Made by a program: the position numbers and the translations under genes. A stretch of 64,000 nt of DNA, taken from NCBI GenBank assembly GCA_947624485.1, contig CANQKM010000011.1, forward strand, positions 1-64,000, written 5' to 3'. This stretch comes from an uncultured Clostridia bacterium. Its GTDB lineage: Bacteria > Bacillota > Clostridia > UBA1381. Shown piece after piece: positions 17,664 to 27,990 of the stretch; the stretch's first letter is position 1, and the number at the start of each line of letters is the position of its first letter. The notes beneath the pieces are model-generated. The model was not told where the DNA came from, made no database searches, and saw nothing but the letters and a program-made list of their open reading frames with translations.

Positions 17664-19811
17664 ATGGGCTACTATTTTGACGATTCCGTGAGCATAAACG
17701 CTTACGAGGGTACGAATCCGCAGGCGATATTGTCCTCGCTCGCGTACCGCTACATGGGACAAAATCTGAAGCACGGTCTTTATTACCGCGCATATACAAA
17801 CAACGGCATCGTCCGCACTACGGACTATCGCTATCTTGTCGATTTTAATAAGATTTATCCGAACGCGAAAAGCAAGGACTGCGTTTGGGCGTTCGCGACG
17901 ACGTACAGCGACGGCGACGCTAATTTCGGCTTCGACATAAACTGCTTCGGACCGATGGAGATGTACGTAAACGGCGAATTGGTGTATAAGTCGGACATTT
18001 TTAAGGAAAGATATTCCGAAACCGCGACGCGTATTTTCTTTAATGTTCACAAGGGCTGGAACGATATCCGCGTTAAGTTTAAGAAAACTACCGCCGGCTT
18101 CGGCTCGCAGTTCGGCACGTGGATAGGCAAGTGGGACTTCTACACGATAATGCCGACAAAGGAGCGCATGGGCAGAGAGGGCTTCGTGTTTACCGAGCTT
18201 GTCCCCGACGACTATGAACCGCAGTTTGAGGTGGGTATGAGCGAAAAGGATTTTGACAAGAAGCTCTACCCCGAAACGGAATGGTCGGACGACGAGAAGA
18301 AAAAGGGCTGCCTTACGCGTATGTTCGGCACTCCCGAGGGTAAGTACGCGGTCGGTTACGCGAAGGTGTTCTTCGATGACATCAAGGACACAAAGCATAA
18401 AATAACGCTCGATACGCTCGGCGAAACAGTTGTCTATCTTAATAAGAAAGAAGTGTTCAAGACAAGCGGCGGCAGGGAGACTTTCGAGGTTGACGCGCCA
18501 TTGGGCGAATACGATTTATACGTAAAATGCGTATGCGGCGGCGACCGGGGCTACACGCTCGAATGTCCGACAGGTGAGCTGAGAAACGCGGCGCGCGTTA
18601 AGGGTACGAATGACATTTGGATGTATATCGGTCCGTTCGATGCGGATTACGATTTCCCGTTCGATAAGGCTTCGGATATGCTCCATGTTGTGGGAGAGCC
18701 GAAAACATACTGGCGGCTCGACGAGCCGGACACGTTCGTAAGACCGTACAACGAAAACACGCTGTTCGGAAGGTGGAATTACCCCTTGGGCGTTACGATG
18801 TACGGACTTCTTCACACGGCTATGCTTATCGGCTCGGAGGATATCAAGAAATACATAAAGGAGCATGTGCAGCTCTGTATCGACACGTTTGAGTACGCGA
18901 TGTGGGACAAGGAGCAGTACGGCGGCGCTACGTCGATACACAATCTGCTCACGTCGATAGACAGCCTCGACGACTGCGGCTCGTTCGCGTCGACTATGCT
19001 GGAGGTCCACAAGTATCTCGGACTTAAAGATGTGAAGGTCGTTGCGGATTACGTCGGCGACTACATCTTCAACCATCAGGACAGGCTCGAGGACGGCACG
19101 TTCTGGCGTAAGGATATGATGCACCACTTCCACAACCTTACGATGTGGGCGGACGATTTATATATGAGCGTTCCGTTCCTGACGCGCTACTACGAATTCA
19201 CCGGCGACCAAAAGTATATCGACGACGCGGCGAACCAGTTCTTCGGCTTCAAAAAGCGTCTGTTTATGCCGGAGCAGAGCATAATGTCGCACGTTTACGA
19301 CTTCAAATACGACACAAAGACGAATGTGCCGTGGGGACGCGGCAACGGCTGGGTCGTATTCTCAATGACGGAGCTTCTCGAAAAGCTGCCGGAGGATCAC
19401 CCGAAGAGAAACGATTTAATAGAGTTCCTCAACACTCTCTGCGAGGGTTATCTCAAACTGCAGGATGAGGACGGCATGTGGCATCAGGTAATAACCGATT
19501 GGGACAGCTACCCCGAAACGTCATGTACGTCGATGTTCATTTACGCGTTCTCGCGCGGAATCCGCTTCGGCTGGCTCAGAAATCCCGAAAAGTATGTTAA
19601 GGCTATATATAAGGGCTGGGAGGCTATCTCAAAGACGAGCGTTGACAGAGGCGGAAACGTTTACGGCGTATGCCGCGGCTCGGAGTTCTCGTTTATACCC
19701 GATTACTACAAATACGAGCTTGGCTGGAACCTCAACGACACGCACGGCACGGGCATAGTTATGCTTGCCGGAATAGAGGTTATACGTCTCGGAGAGTTCC
19801 TCGAAAAATAA
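17664..19811 (+). CDS. GH105/GH88-like unsaturated rhamnogalacturonyl hydrolase with N-terminal extension
   Basis: DGTFWRKDMMHHFHNLTMWADDLYMSVPFLTRYYEFTGDQKY...VPWGRGNGWVVFSMTELLEKLP...MWHQVITDWDSYPETSCTSMFIYAFSRGIRFGWL. Confidence 0.88.
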   Translation: MGYYFDDSVSINAYEGTNPQAILSSLAYRYMGQNLKHGLYYRAYTNNGIVRTTDYRYLVDFNKIYPNAKSKDCVWAFATTYSDGDANFGFDINCFGPMEMYVNGELVYKSDIFKERYSETATRIFFNVHKGWNDIRVKFKKTTAGFGSQFGTWIGKWDFYTIMPTKERMGREGFVFTELVPDDYEPQFEVGMSEKDFDKKLYPETEWSDDEKKKGCLTRMFGTPEGKYAVGYAKVFFDDIKDTKHKITLDTLGETVVYLNKKEVFKTSGGRETFEVDAPLGEYDLYVKCVCGGDRGYTLECPTGELRNAARVKGTNDIWMYIGPFDADYDFPFDKASDMLHVVGEPKTYWRLDEPDTFVRPYNENTLFGRWNYPLGVTMYGLLHTAMLIGSEDIKKYIKEHVQLCIDTFEYAMWDKEQYGGATSIHNLLTSIDSLDDCGSFASTMLEVHKYLGLKDVKVVADYVGDYIFNHQDRLEDGTFWRKDMMHHFHNLTMWADDLYMSVPFLTRYYEFTGDQKYIDDAANQFFGFKKRLFMPEQSIMSHVYDFKYDTKTNVPWGRGNGWVVFSMTELLEKLPEDHPKRNDLIEFLNTLCEGYLKLQDEDGMWHQVITDWDSYPETSCTSMFIYAFSRGIRFGWLRNPEKYVKAIYKGWEAISKTSVDRGGNVYGVCRGSEFSFIPDYYKYELGWNLNDTHGTGIVMLAGIEVIRLGEFLEK

Positions 19812-19834
19812 CGTTTGGTTAAATTAAACAAAGA

Positions 19835-19865
19835 AAAACGGCGGCTCAATAAACCGCCGTTTTTT
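19835..19865 (+). terminator. Rho-independent terminator
   Basis: AAAACGGCGGCTCAATAAACCGCCGTTTTTT. Confidence 0.85.
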
Positions 19866-20029
19866 ATCGTTAAATTTAACAATACATCTCCGGTTTTTTT
19901 ATGGACTTTTTAGCCTATTTTATGGTAACATGAGTTACGTCACATTAAATACATATGGCGCGGCGGTAGTGATTTTATACAAAACAACAAAATTTTTTAA
20001 AAAAAATTGCATTTTTTTCACAAAAAGTA

Positions 20030-20058
20030 TTGCAATCTTTACCGAAATGAGCTATAAT
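20030..20058 (+). promoter_or_regulatory. Sigma-A-type promoter of the ABC transporter operon
   Basis: TTGCAA-17 nt-TATAAT. Confidence 0.6.
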
Positions 20059-20160
20059 GTATTTATTAAATTTATGCCTTTGTGCAAATTGCGGATAAAC
20101 GCCCAAGATCCGCACTTTCCGCAAAGACTGTAAACACATAAAATTTAGGGAGGGTATGCT

Positions 20161-21156
20161 ATGGCTAAAGCTCAAAAAATTGTGCTTACTCCCGAGGAGA
20201 AAGCACATCAAAAGGTGAGAAGACGGGCGCAGATCAAGCGTGACAGATGGATATATCTGTTGCTCTTGCCCGGATTTTTGTATTTCATAATCTTTAAAAT
20301 CGTACCTATGTACGGCGTACTTATCGCATTTAAAGATTACTATGCGCCGAGCCAGTTCTTCGGACCGGGATTTTCCGAGTTCGGAAAGGATTGGGTAGGC
20401 TTTGAGAACTTCAGACTGTTCCTTACGGACTCATCCTTCTGGATGCTCCTAAGAAACACGCTGATAATTTCGGGAATGAATATTATATTCTTCTTCCCGC
20501 TCCCGATTGTTATGGCGCTTCTTTTGAACGAAATGAAGGTTCAGTGGTACAAGAAAGCTATCCAGACGCTTGTATACGTACCTCACTTCGTATCTATGGT
20601 AGTCGTATTCTCGATTACATACGTCCTTTTAAGAGCGCCTGCGGCAAAGGAATCGGGCGGTGCTATCTACGAGATTGTTAAAACCTTAAACGGCGGCAAC
20701 GGAGTGGATATAATGCAGGATAAGATTGCAATATATTGGGTTGTCCTTCTCCAGAATGTTTGGAAGGAAACAGGCTGGGGAACGATTATCTTCCTTGCGG
20801 CTCTGGCGGGTGTTGACGTAGAGCAGTACGAGGCGGCTATAGTTGACGGCGCTAACCGTTGGCAGCAGCTCATCTACATAACGCTTCCGGCAATCACGGG
20901 CACGATTGTCACAATGTTAATCCTCAGAATGGGCAGCGTTCTTAACACAGGTTACGAACAGCTCATCCTGTTAAAGAACAGCGGTAACGCGGACTCTATC
21001 CAGACCTTCGACACATACGTATACTTCCAAGGTATGCAAGGCGGTGAATACGGTTATACGACGGCGGTATCATTGTTCAAGTCAATTATCAGTATTATCT
21101 TCATCCAGTCGGCAAACGCTATCGCTAAGCATGCCGGTCAGGAAGGTCTTTATTAA
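20161..21156 (+). CDS. ABC transporter permease, LplB/YteP type
   Basis: KRDRWIYLLLLPGFLYFIIFKIVPMYGVLIAFKDY...GWGTIIFLAALAGVDVEQYEAAIVDGANRWQQLIYITLPAI. Confidence 0.93.
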   Translation: MAKAQKIVLTPEEKAHQKVRRRAQIKRDRWIYLLLLPGFLYFIIFKIVPMYGVLIAFKDYYAPSQFFGPGFSEFGKDWVGFENFRLFLTDSSFWMLLRNTLIISGMNIIFFFPLPIVMALLLNEMKVQWYKKAIQTLVYVPHFVSMVVVFSITYVLLRAPAAKESGGAIYEIVKTLNGGNGVDIMQDKIAIYWVVLLQNVWKETGWGTIIFLAALAGVDVEQYEAAIVDGANRWQQLIYITLPAITGTIVTMLILRMGSVLNTGYEQLILLKNSGNADSIQTFDTYVYFQGMQGGEYGYTTAVSLFKSIISIIFIQSANAIAKHAGQEGLY

Positions 21157-21176
21157 AGAAGGGAGGACGAGAGAGT

Positions 21177-22055
21177 ATGATAAGTATAAAGAGAAGAAGT
21201 CTCGGCGACTTCATCGGAGATATTGTTATATACGCCGTAATGACCATTCTTGCATTGCTCATGGTCATCCCCTTCATCTATGTAATTGCGGCATCCTTTG
21301 CTAAGGAGTCCGAAATTCAGACAAGACCGTTGTTCCTTTGGCCGGAGCAGCCTACGCTCGCGGCGTATAAAAAGGTATTTGATATGAATGACATGGGACC
21401 GACGGTATTCCGTTCGCTTGGTGTTTCAATCGGCGTAACGCTCGTAGGTACAATCATAAACATGTTGTTCACGACGACAATGGCATACGGACTTTCGAGA
21501 AAAGATCTTGTAGGTAAAGGCCCGATACTTAAAATGGTAATGTTCACCATGGTATTCAGCGGCGGTATGATTCCTACCTTCCTCGTTGTAAGAGCCTTGG
21601 GAATGTACGATACTTTTACGGCGCTTATTCTTCCGGGCGCGATCAGCGCGTACAACATGCTGATTGTAAGAAACTTCTTTATGGGACTGCCTATAGAGCT
21701 TGAAGAAGCCGCTGCGATAGACGGATGTTCCGAGATAGGAATATTCTTCAAGATAGCGCTTCCGCTTTCAATGCCTGTAATTGCGACCTTCAGCCTGTTC
21801 TACGGCGTTGGTCACTGGAACGACTACATGGCATCGCTCATCTACATAGATGATCAGAAGAAGTATCCGTTCACCCTGGTGCTCCGCAGCCTTGTAATGC
21901 AGAACGCCGAGGAAATGACGGAGGGTGAACTTCCCCCGTCGGATACGCTGAAGATGGCGGTTATCGTTATAGGTACAATTCCTATCCTCTGCGTATATCC
22001 GTTCCTGCAGAAGCACTTTGCGGCAGGTACGATGGTCGGCGCCGTTAAGGGTTAA
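21177..22055 (+). CDS. Carbohydrate ABC transporter permease, LplC/YtcP type
   Basis: VIPFIYVIAASFAKESEI...NFFMGLPIELEEAAAIDGCSEIGIFFKIALPLSMPVIATFSLFYGVGHWNDY. Confidence 0.93.
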   Translation: MISIKRRSLGDFIGDIVIYAVMTILALLMVIPFIYVIAASFAKESEIQTRPLFLWPEQPTLAAYKKVFDMNDMGPTVFRSLGVSIGVTLVGTIINMLFTTTMAYGLSRKDLVGKGPILKMVMFTMVFSGGMIPTFLVVRALGMYDTFTALILPGAISAYNMLIVRNFFMGLPIELEEAAAIDGCSEIGIFFKIALPLSMPVIATFSLFYGVGHWNDYMASLIYIDDQKKYPFTLVLRSLVMQNAEEMTEGELPPSDTLKMAVIVIGTIPILCVYPFLQKHFAAGTMVGAVKG

Positions 22056-22105
22056 TCCCGTCGGTGAAATCGGAATTAGACTTTTATGTAGGGAGGAATT
22101 AAAAT

Positions 22106-23743
22106 ATGACAAAAACTTTGAAAAGAGTTGTCTGCGCATCCGTCGCGTCGCTGATGCTTATCGGCGCGCTTGCGGGCTGCGGCAAGCAGACACAGCCCAT
22201 AGACGGTGAAAACCCGACGATAGATATTCTCTGTAAAGCGTTTAACGCGACTTCCGCGGGACAGAGCAGCCCCGTTGTACAGGAGCTTGAAAATTATCTT
22301 GCGGATAAAATGGGCGTAAACAGCTTGACGCTGAATCTGAAGTGGGCGCCGAGCGCCACATACAACGAAAAGACCGTTACGACAATGGGTTCGGGCGTTT
22401 ACCCGCACGCAATGCTCGTAAGTACGAGAAACTCGAGTGTTATCGTTGCCGCAAGAAAGGGTATATTCTGGAATATTACGGACGCATTTGCGCCCGACAG
22501 CCCGTATGAAAACCTTAAGCAGTCGAGCGAGCTTATAAACAGAAACATCTCGATTGACGGCGACAACTACGGCATTTACAGATCCAGAGAGCTCGGACGT
22601 GCCGGTATATCTATAAGAAAAGACTGGCTTGATAAGCTCGGCGAGCCTATCCCCGAGACGCTTGAGGATCTCGACAGAGTTATGAGACGTTTCACGGAGG
22701 ATGATCCGGACGGCAACGGTCAGGATGATACATACGGTATGATTATTTCTACATACCTCCAGGGACCGCTCGACAACCTCGCGCTTTGGAACGGTGCGCC
22801 GAACGCTTGGGGTATCGATCCCGCGACAGGCAAGCTTGCTCCGTCGTTCATGTTCGATCAGTATATCGAGGCTATGGACATGATCCACGACTGGTACAGC
22901 AAGGGCTACATAAACCAGAACATGGCTTCGCTTCCCGACGGTAAGTGGAATGAGGACTTCCTCAACGGAAAGGCGGGCATAATCATTGACGTTGCCGACC
23001 GTTCAAGAAGACTTGCTCAGAATATTGTGGAAATTGAAGGCCAGGAGAATGCGGTTGTTGACGTATTCGGTTATGTTAAGAAGGATGCCGAGTCGCCCAA
23101 GAGAACACTTCCGACAACCGGTTACGACAGCTTCTATGTACTGCCGACGCCGGCGCTTCCGACAGAGGAACAGCGTGACTTCATGCTTGGCGTAATGGAT
23201 CACCTGAACGACCTTGAAGCTGTAAACATGATGAACTACGGTATTGAAGGCGTTCACTACAATGTGGTTGACGGCAGCTACGCGGAGAAGGTTGACGACA
23301 GTGCGCTTCAGGCCCAGATCAACGACCTTAACCAGCTCTCGATGGGTATAGTATCGTTCGAGGACGGCTTCAAGACGAAGTACAACGATTCGGCAGCTGT
23401 TGTTGCCGAGAAGGTTGACGCGGTTTACGCGGACAACAAGCTTTGGGCGGTTGCTAACCCGGCTGAGCCTTACGTATCGCCGACGCAGACCAGAAGAGGC
23501 ACGACGCTTGACGATATTATGGCTAACGCGAAGGCTAAGTACTGCGTAGGTCAGATCAGTCTCGACGCTTACAAGACTGAAATCCAGAGATGGCTTGACA
23601 TGGGCGGTTATGACGTTATCGATGAAATTAACAGCTCATTCGATGTTGATGAGGTTGCTCAGGAAACAAAGCAGAGCATGATCGACGACGCAAACCAGAG
23701 AGGCGTTAAGATTGCGGACGGAGTAAACTACAACCGCGACTGA
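22106..23743 (+). CDS. Extracellular solute-binding lipoprotein
   Basis: Lipobox LIGALAGCG; long substrate-binding protein next to the LplBC-like permeases. Confidence 0.9.
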   Translation: MTKTLKRVVCASVASLMLIGALAGCGKQTQPIDGENPTIDILCKAFNATSAGQSSPVVQELENYLADKMGVNSLTLNLKWAPSATYNEKTVTTMGSGVYPHAMLVSTRNSSVIVAARKGIFWNITDAFAPDSPYENLKQSSELINRNISIDGDNYGIYRSRELGRAGISIRKDWLDKLGEPIPETLEDLDRVMRRFTEDDPDGNGQDDTYGMIISTYLQGPLDNLALWNGAPNAWGIDPATGKLAPSFMFDQYIEAMDMIHDWYSKGYINQNMASLPDGKWNEDFLNGKAGIIIDVADRSRRLAQNIVEIEGQENAVVDVFGYVKKDAESPKRTLPTTGYDSFYVLPTPALPTEEQRDFMLGVMDHLNDLEAVNMMNYGIEGVHYNVVDGSYAEKVDDSALQAQINDLNQLSMGIVSFEDGFKTKYNDSAAVVAEKVDAVYADNKLWAVANPAEPYVSPTQTRRGTTLDDIMANAKAKYCVGQISLDAYKTEIQRWLDMGGYDVIDEINSSFDVDEVAQETKQSMIDDANQRGVKIADGVNYNRD

Positions 23744-23763
23744 TAACCCTTAAAACAAAAATC

Positions 23764-23791
23764 AAAAAGAGCGCTTCGGCGCTCTTTTTTT
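23764..23791 (+). terminator. Rho-independent terminator with TTCG loop
   Basis: AAAAAGAGCGCTTCGGCGCTCTTTTTTT. Confidence 0.88.
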
Positions 23792-23900
23792 GCGTTTTCA
23801 AAACATTTTGACAACAAAATAAAAAAGTACTGTTTTTTTCGCGAATTTTATTGTATAATAAAAAATATAATAGGCATATTTTGGACAAGGAGGTCTGCAA

Positions 23901-24404
23901 ATGTCTGTGAATAAAATAACCTTTGTGATAAATTCGCGCAGTTACACGGTCGTCGCCGAGGAAACGCCGGAGTATCTCGAAAAGCTGTGTTCTCACGTGA
24001 ACGAGAAGGTGGAAAACGTGCTTCGCGGCGGGCAGAACATAATGGGCGAGCGTCCGCTTGTTCTTGCCGCGCTCAACATCTGCGACGAGTATTACAAGCA
24101 GCTTGAGGAAAACGACACGCTCAAAGGAAAAACGGCGGAGCTTAAAGAGAAAAACAGCAGGCTCGAACGTGAGGCGGAGAACGCGCAGGACGAGCTTGAC
24201 ATGGTAAAAAGCGGTCAGGTCTCGATCGACGAAGCCGCAATGCGCGCCGAGGTGAGCGACGCGAACGAAAAACTGAACGGCGCAAACAACAAGATTAAAT
24301 TCCTCGAGGGACAGGTAAAAAGCCTGAAGGAGAAAATCGTGAAGCTTGAAGAACGCGACAAAAAGCGCGAGCAGGACTTTCTCGATTTGATAGACAAGCA
24401 GTAA
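23901..24404 (+). CDS. zapA: Cell division protein ZapA
   Basis: NKITFVINSRSYTVVAEETPEYLEKLCSHVNEKVENVL; coiled-coil C-terminus. Confidence 0.85.
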   Translation: MSVNKITFVINSRSYTVVAEETPEYLEKLCSHVNEKVENVLRGGQNIMGERPLVLAALNICDEYYKQLEENDTLKGKTAELKEKNSRLEREAENAQDELDMVKSGQVSIDEAAMRAEVSDANEKLNGANNKIKFLEGQVKSLKEKIVKLEERDKKREQDFLDLIDKQ

Positions 24405-26341
24405 TGGCTATGGAACTACTTGCGCCGGCCGGAAATGAAACTGCTCTGCGCGCGGCGGTGCAGTCGGGCGCGGACGCGGTGTACCTCGGCGGTAAAAGCT
24501 TCGGCGCAAGACGTGCCGCGCAGAATTTCACCGCCGACGAAATCAAAAAACAGACCGAATACTGCCACCTGTACGGCGCCAAGGTGCATGTTACCGTCAA
24601 CACGCTCGTGAAGCAGCGCGAAATCGGAGAGCTTACGGAGTATGTAAAAAGCCTCAACGACGCTTGCGTTGACGCGCTTATCGTGCAGGATTTGGGCGCG
24701 GCGGAGATTATAAAAAATACCTGCCCCGACCTCACGCTTCACGCAAGCACGCAGATGTCGGTGACGACGGCGGACGAGGTAAAGGAGCTTGCGCGTCTCG
24801 GCTTTTCGCGCGTCGTGCTTGCGAGAGAGCTAAGCCGAGATGAGATAGAGAATATATGCCGCACGTCGCCTATTGAAATCGAGGTGTTCGTACACGGCGC
24901 GATATGCCAGTGCTACAGCGGCAAGTGCCTCATGTCGAGCATACTCGGCGGCAGAAGCGGCAACAGAGGCGCTTGCGCGCAGCCGTGCCGACTGCCGTAC
25001 GAGCTTTGCGGGGGACACAAAAGTATTAAAAACGGCTATCTGCTCTCACCGAAGGACATGGCTCTTATAGACGAACTAGGGACACTAAAACGTATGGGCA
25101 TTGCGTCGCTTAAAATTGAGGGACGGTTAAAACGCGCGGAATACGTGTCATCGGTTGTCGGTGTATACAGGAAGTATCTCGATCTGCTTGAAGTAAACGG
25201 GGACACTAAAGTTACAAAAGAGGACATGCAGATCCTCACCGACGCGTTTTCAAGGTCGGGCTTTACCAACGGCTACTTCAATAACAAGCTCGGCGCGGAC
25301 ATGATGAGCTACGCGTCTCCGTCGGGTACGGGGGACACTAAATATACGCGCGAAGCCGAGGAACGGTGTACCGAAAATGCGAATGTGCGCAAAATCGGTA
25401 TTGACATAACGGGGACACTAAAATTCAACTCGCCGCTCGAGGTTACATTTTCGGACGGCAGCAGAAACGTTCGGGCGGTGGGGACACTAAAATCCGAAAA
25501 ATCCGTAAATGTTCCGCTTGACATTGACAGGCTTAAGGCGCAGCTTTTAAAGCTCGGCTCGACTCCGTTTGCGTGTAACAGTATATCCGTCACGGTTGAC
25601 GATGGCGTAACGCTGCCGATTAAGGAGATAAACGCCGTGCGCCGCGCCGCCGCGGAAATGCTCGCGGACGAACGGGTAAGGCGTGAAAGGGGACGCGTGA
25701 CCGATTATGCTATACCGTCCTGCGAGCGCGAAATGCCCGATAAAATAGAGCTTGCCGCATACGTCACGACCGGCGAGCAGCGCCGCGCGGCGGAGCAAGC
25801 GGGCATACGCGCCGAGAGGTTCAGACCGTTTTCGGGGACACTAAACGTGTACAATTCGCTCACGGCGGATTACCTTGCAAAAGACGGCATTGTCACGCTG
25901 TCGCCCGAGCTTAACCTGCGTGAAATCGACGAGCTTTTACGGTACACGAACGCAAGGACAGAGGTAATCGCTTACGGCTCTCTGCCGCTGATGATAATGA
26001 AAAACTGCCCCGTAAACGCGCAGGGAAAATGTCAGAGCGGCAAACAGATATACAGCCTGCGCGACAGAAAAAAACGCGTAATGCCGATTATATGCGACGG
26101 CGAAAAAGGAAGGTGCAGAGCGGTTCTGTTAAATTCCGTGCCGGTTTACATGGCTGACAAGGCGGACGATATAAAAAGACTGAAAATAAATTGTGTGAGA
26201 TTGCTATTTACAGTTGAAAATTTCTCACAATGTGTTAAAATAATAGATGAGTACAAACGCGCGTTTGAAGAAGGCGGCAAAGTAAACGCGCCGCCCGGCA
26301 ACACCTTTACGAGAGGTCACTTTTACCGCGGCGTTGAATAA
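24404..26341 (+). CDS. U32 family peptidase/collagenase-like protein
   Basis: MELLAPAGNETALRAAVQSGADAVYLGGKSFGARR...EIEVFVHGAICQCYSGKCLMSSILGGRSGNRGACAQPCRLPYEL. Confidence 0.95.
   Translation: MAMELLAPAGNETALRAAVQSGADAVYLGGKSFGARRAAQNFTADEIKKQTEYCHLYGAKVHVTVNTLVKQREIGELTEYVKSLNDACVDALIVQDLGAAEIIKNTCPDLTLHASTQMSVTTADEVKELARLGFSRVVLARELSRDEIENICRTSPIEIEVFVHGAICQCYSGKCLMSSILGGRSGNRGACAQPCRLPYELCGGHKSIKNGYLLSPKDMALIDELGTLKRMGIASLKIEGRLKRAEYVSSVVGVYRKYLDLLEVNGDTKVTKEDMQILTDAFSRSGFTNGYFNNKLGADMMSYASPSGTGDTKYTREAEERCTENANVRKIGIDITGTLKFNSPLEVTFSDGSRNVRAVGTLKSEKSVNVPLDIDRLKAQLLKLGSTPFACNSISVTVDDGVTLPIKEINAVRRAAAEMLADERVRRERGRVTDYAIPSCEREMPDKIELAAYVTTGEQRRAAEQAGIRAERFRPFSGTLNVYNSLTADYLAKDGIVTLSPELNLREIDELLRYTNARTEVIAYGSLPLMIMKNCPVNAQGKCQSGKQIYSLRDRKKRVMPIICDGEKGRCRAVLLNSVPVYMADKADDIKRLKINCVRLLFTVENFSQCVKIIDEYKRAFEEGGKVNAPPGNTFTRGHFYRGVE
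25078..25090 (+). repeat. GGGACACTAAA motif copy
   Basis: AGGGACACTAAAA in the U32 gene, frame GTLK. Confidence 0.95.
25199..25210 (+). repeat. GGGACACTAAA motif copy
   Basis: GGGGACACTAAA in the U32 gene, frame GDTK. Confidence 0.95.
25331..25342 (+). repeat. GGGACACTAAA motif copy
   Basis: GGGGACACTAAA in the U32 gene, frame GDTK. Confidence 0.95.
25411..25423 (+). repeat. GGGACACTAAA motif copy
   Basis: GGGGACACTAAAA in the U32 gene, frame GTLK. Confidence 0.95.
25480..25492 (+). repeat. GGGACACTAAA motif copy
   Basis: GGGGACACTAAAA in the U32 gene, frame GTLK. Confidence 0.95.
25834..25845 (+). repeat. GGGACACTAAA motif copy
   Basis: GGGGACACTAAA in the U32 gene, frame GTLN. Confidence 0.95.
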
Positions 26342-26354
26342 GAAAGGAAAACGA

Positions 26355-26945
26355 ATGGCTGATTTTATACTGGCCTCCGCGTCGCCCAGACGTAGGGAGC
26401 TTATGGAGCTTATGGGACTCGATTTCGACGTGGTAGTGTCCGAAGCGGACGAGAGCGTCGTGCCGAAGGATCTGCCGATAAAGCTGTACGTTCAGGAGCT
26501 TGCGCTTTTGAAGGCGAGCGCGTCGGCGAAGCAGGTATTAAAAAACAAAAAAGCGCATGTCATAGCCGCCGACACGGTCGTAACGCTTGACGGCAAAATA
26601 CTCGGCAAGCCGAAGAATAAGGCGGACGCGGAGGCTATGCTCGCCGCGCTGTCGGGCAGGACGCACGAGGTATACACGGGTATTTGCGTCATGCGCATGA
26701 GCGACGCGAAATCGGTATGCAGGGCGGTATGCACGCGCGTCACCTTCAAGGAGCTTACGGACGACAAAATAAAAAAGTACGTAAAAACCAAAGAGCCGAT
26801 GGACAAGGCCGGCGCGTACGGCATACAGGGCAAGGGTTCGCTTCTCATAGACGGCATAGAGGGCGATTACTTCAACGTCGTCGGACTGCCTGTCGCGGCG
26901 CTTGCGGAGCTTTTGGAAAACGAATTTAATATAACTGTTTTATAA
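26355..26945 (+). CDS. maf: Maf-like nucleotide pyrophosphatase
   Basis: FILASASPRRRELMELMGLDFDVVVSEADE...VIAADTVVTLDGKILGKPKNKADAEAMLAALSGRTHEVYTG. Confidence 0.95.
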   Translation: MADFILASASPRRRELMELMGLDFDVVVSEADESVVPKDLPIKLYVQELALLKASASAKQVLKNKKAHVIAADTVVTLDGKILGKPKNKADAEAMLAALSGRTHEVYTGICVMRMSDAKSVCRAVCTRVTFKELTDDKIKKYVKTKEPMDKAGAYGIQGKGSLLIDGIEGDYFNVVGLPVAALAELLENEFNITVL

Positions 26946-26958
26946 AGGAGAAAACGAA

Positions 26959-27960
26959 ATGGGCTTTTTAACGAAAGATATAGGAATTGACCTCGGAACG
27001 GCGAACACGCTCGTATACGTGCAGGGAAAGGGCATAGTAGTGCGCGAGCCGTCCGTTGTGGCGATAGACAAGTACGAGGGCAAGGTGCTTGCCGTCGGAA
27101 ACGCGGCTAACGAAATGATAGGCAGAACGCCGGAAAATATTGTGGCGGTGCGCCCGATAAAGGACGGCGTGATCGCCGACTTCGACATCACGCAGGCTAT
27201 GATAAGAGCGTTTATAAAGGAAGCGAACGTCAGCAATATATTCAAGCCCAGAGTAATCGTGTGCATTCCCTCGGGCGTCACGGAGGTTGAACGCCGCGCG
27301 GTCGAGGAGGCGGTCATACAGGCGGGCGCGAAATCGGTCGCGCTCATAGACGAGCCTATGGCTGCCGCGATCGGCGCATCGCTGCCGGTAAACGATGCGA
27401 CGGGTTCTATGGTTGTCGATATAGGCGGCGGAACGACCGAGGTCGCCGTAATATCGCTCGGCGGAATTGTGTCGTCGCGCTCGATAAGAATAGCCGGCAA
27501 CGCGCTCGACAGCGCCATAGTAAACTACCTCAAAAAAGAGCATTTAATAAACATCGGAGACAAAATGGCTGAGGACATAAAGCTCACCGTCGCGTCGGCG
27601 TACGAGGATGACGAGGAAGCGGTGCGCGAGGTGCGCGGACGCGACGTGTCAACGGGACTGCCGAAAACGGTGCAGATAAAGGAAAGCGAGATAAGAGAAG
27701 CGATAAGCGAGAACATAAACGAAATGATCGAGGCGATAAAGCTCACTCTCGAAAACACGCCGCCGGAGCTTGCGGCGGACGTTATGGAGCGCGGCATAAT
27801 GCTCACGGGCGGCGGCGCGCTCATAAAGGGACTGGACAAGCTCATCACCGAGGTCACGAAAATCCCGACGCACGTCGCGGAATATCCGCTCGACTGCGTT
27901 GTGATAGGCACGGGCAGGTCGCTCGAAAACATCAAGGAGCTTACAGACAAGGCGAAGTAA
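26959..27960 (+). CDS. mreB: Rod shape-determining protein MreB
   Basis: DIGIDLGTANTLVYVQGKGIVVREPSVVAID...VDIGGGTTEVAVISLGGIV. Confidence 0.97.
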   Translation: MGFLTKDIGIDLGTANTLVYVQGKGIVVREPSVVAIDKYEGKVLAVGNAANEMIGRTPENIVAVRPIKDGVIADFDITQAMIRAFIKEANVSNIFKPRVIVCIPSGVTEVERRAVEEAVIQAGAKSVALIDEPMAAAIGASLPVNDATGSMVVDIGGGTTEVAVISLGGIVSSRSIRIAGNALDSAIVNYLKKEHLINIGDKMAEDIKLTVASAYEDDEEAVREVRGRDVSTGLPKTVQIKESEIREAISENINEMIEAIKLTLENTPPELAADVMERGIMLTGGGALIKGLDKLITEVTKIPTHVAEYPLDCVVIGTGRSLENIKELTDKAK

Positions 27961-27990
27961 TACCATAGTCTTATTTACGGGGGCTGAAAC

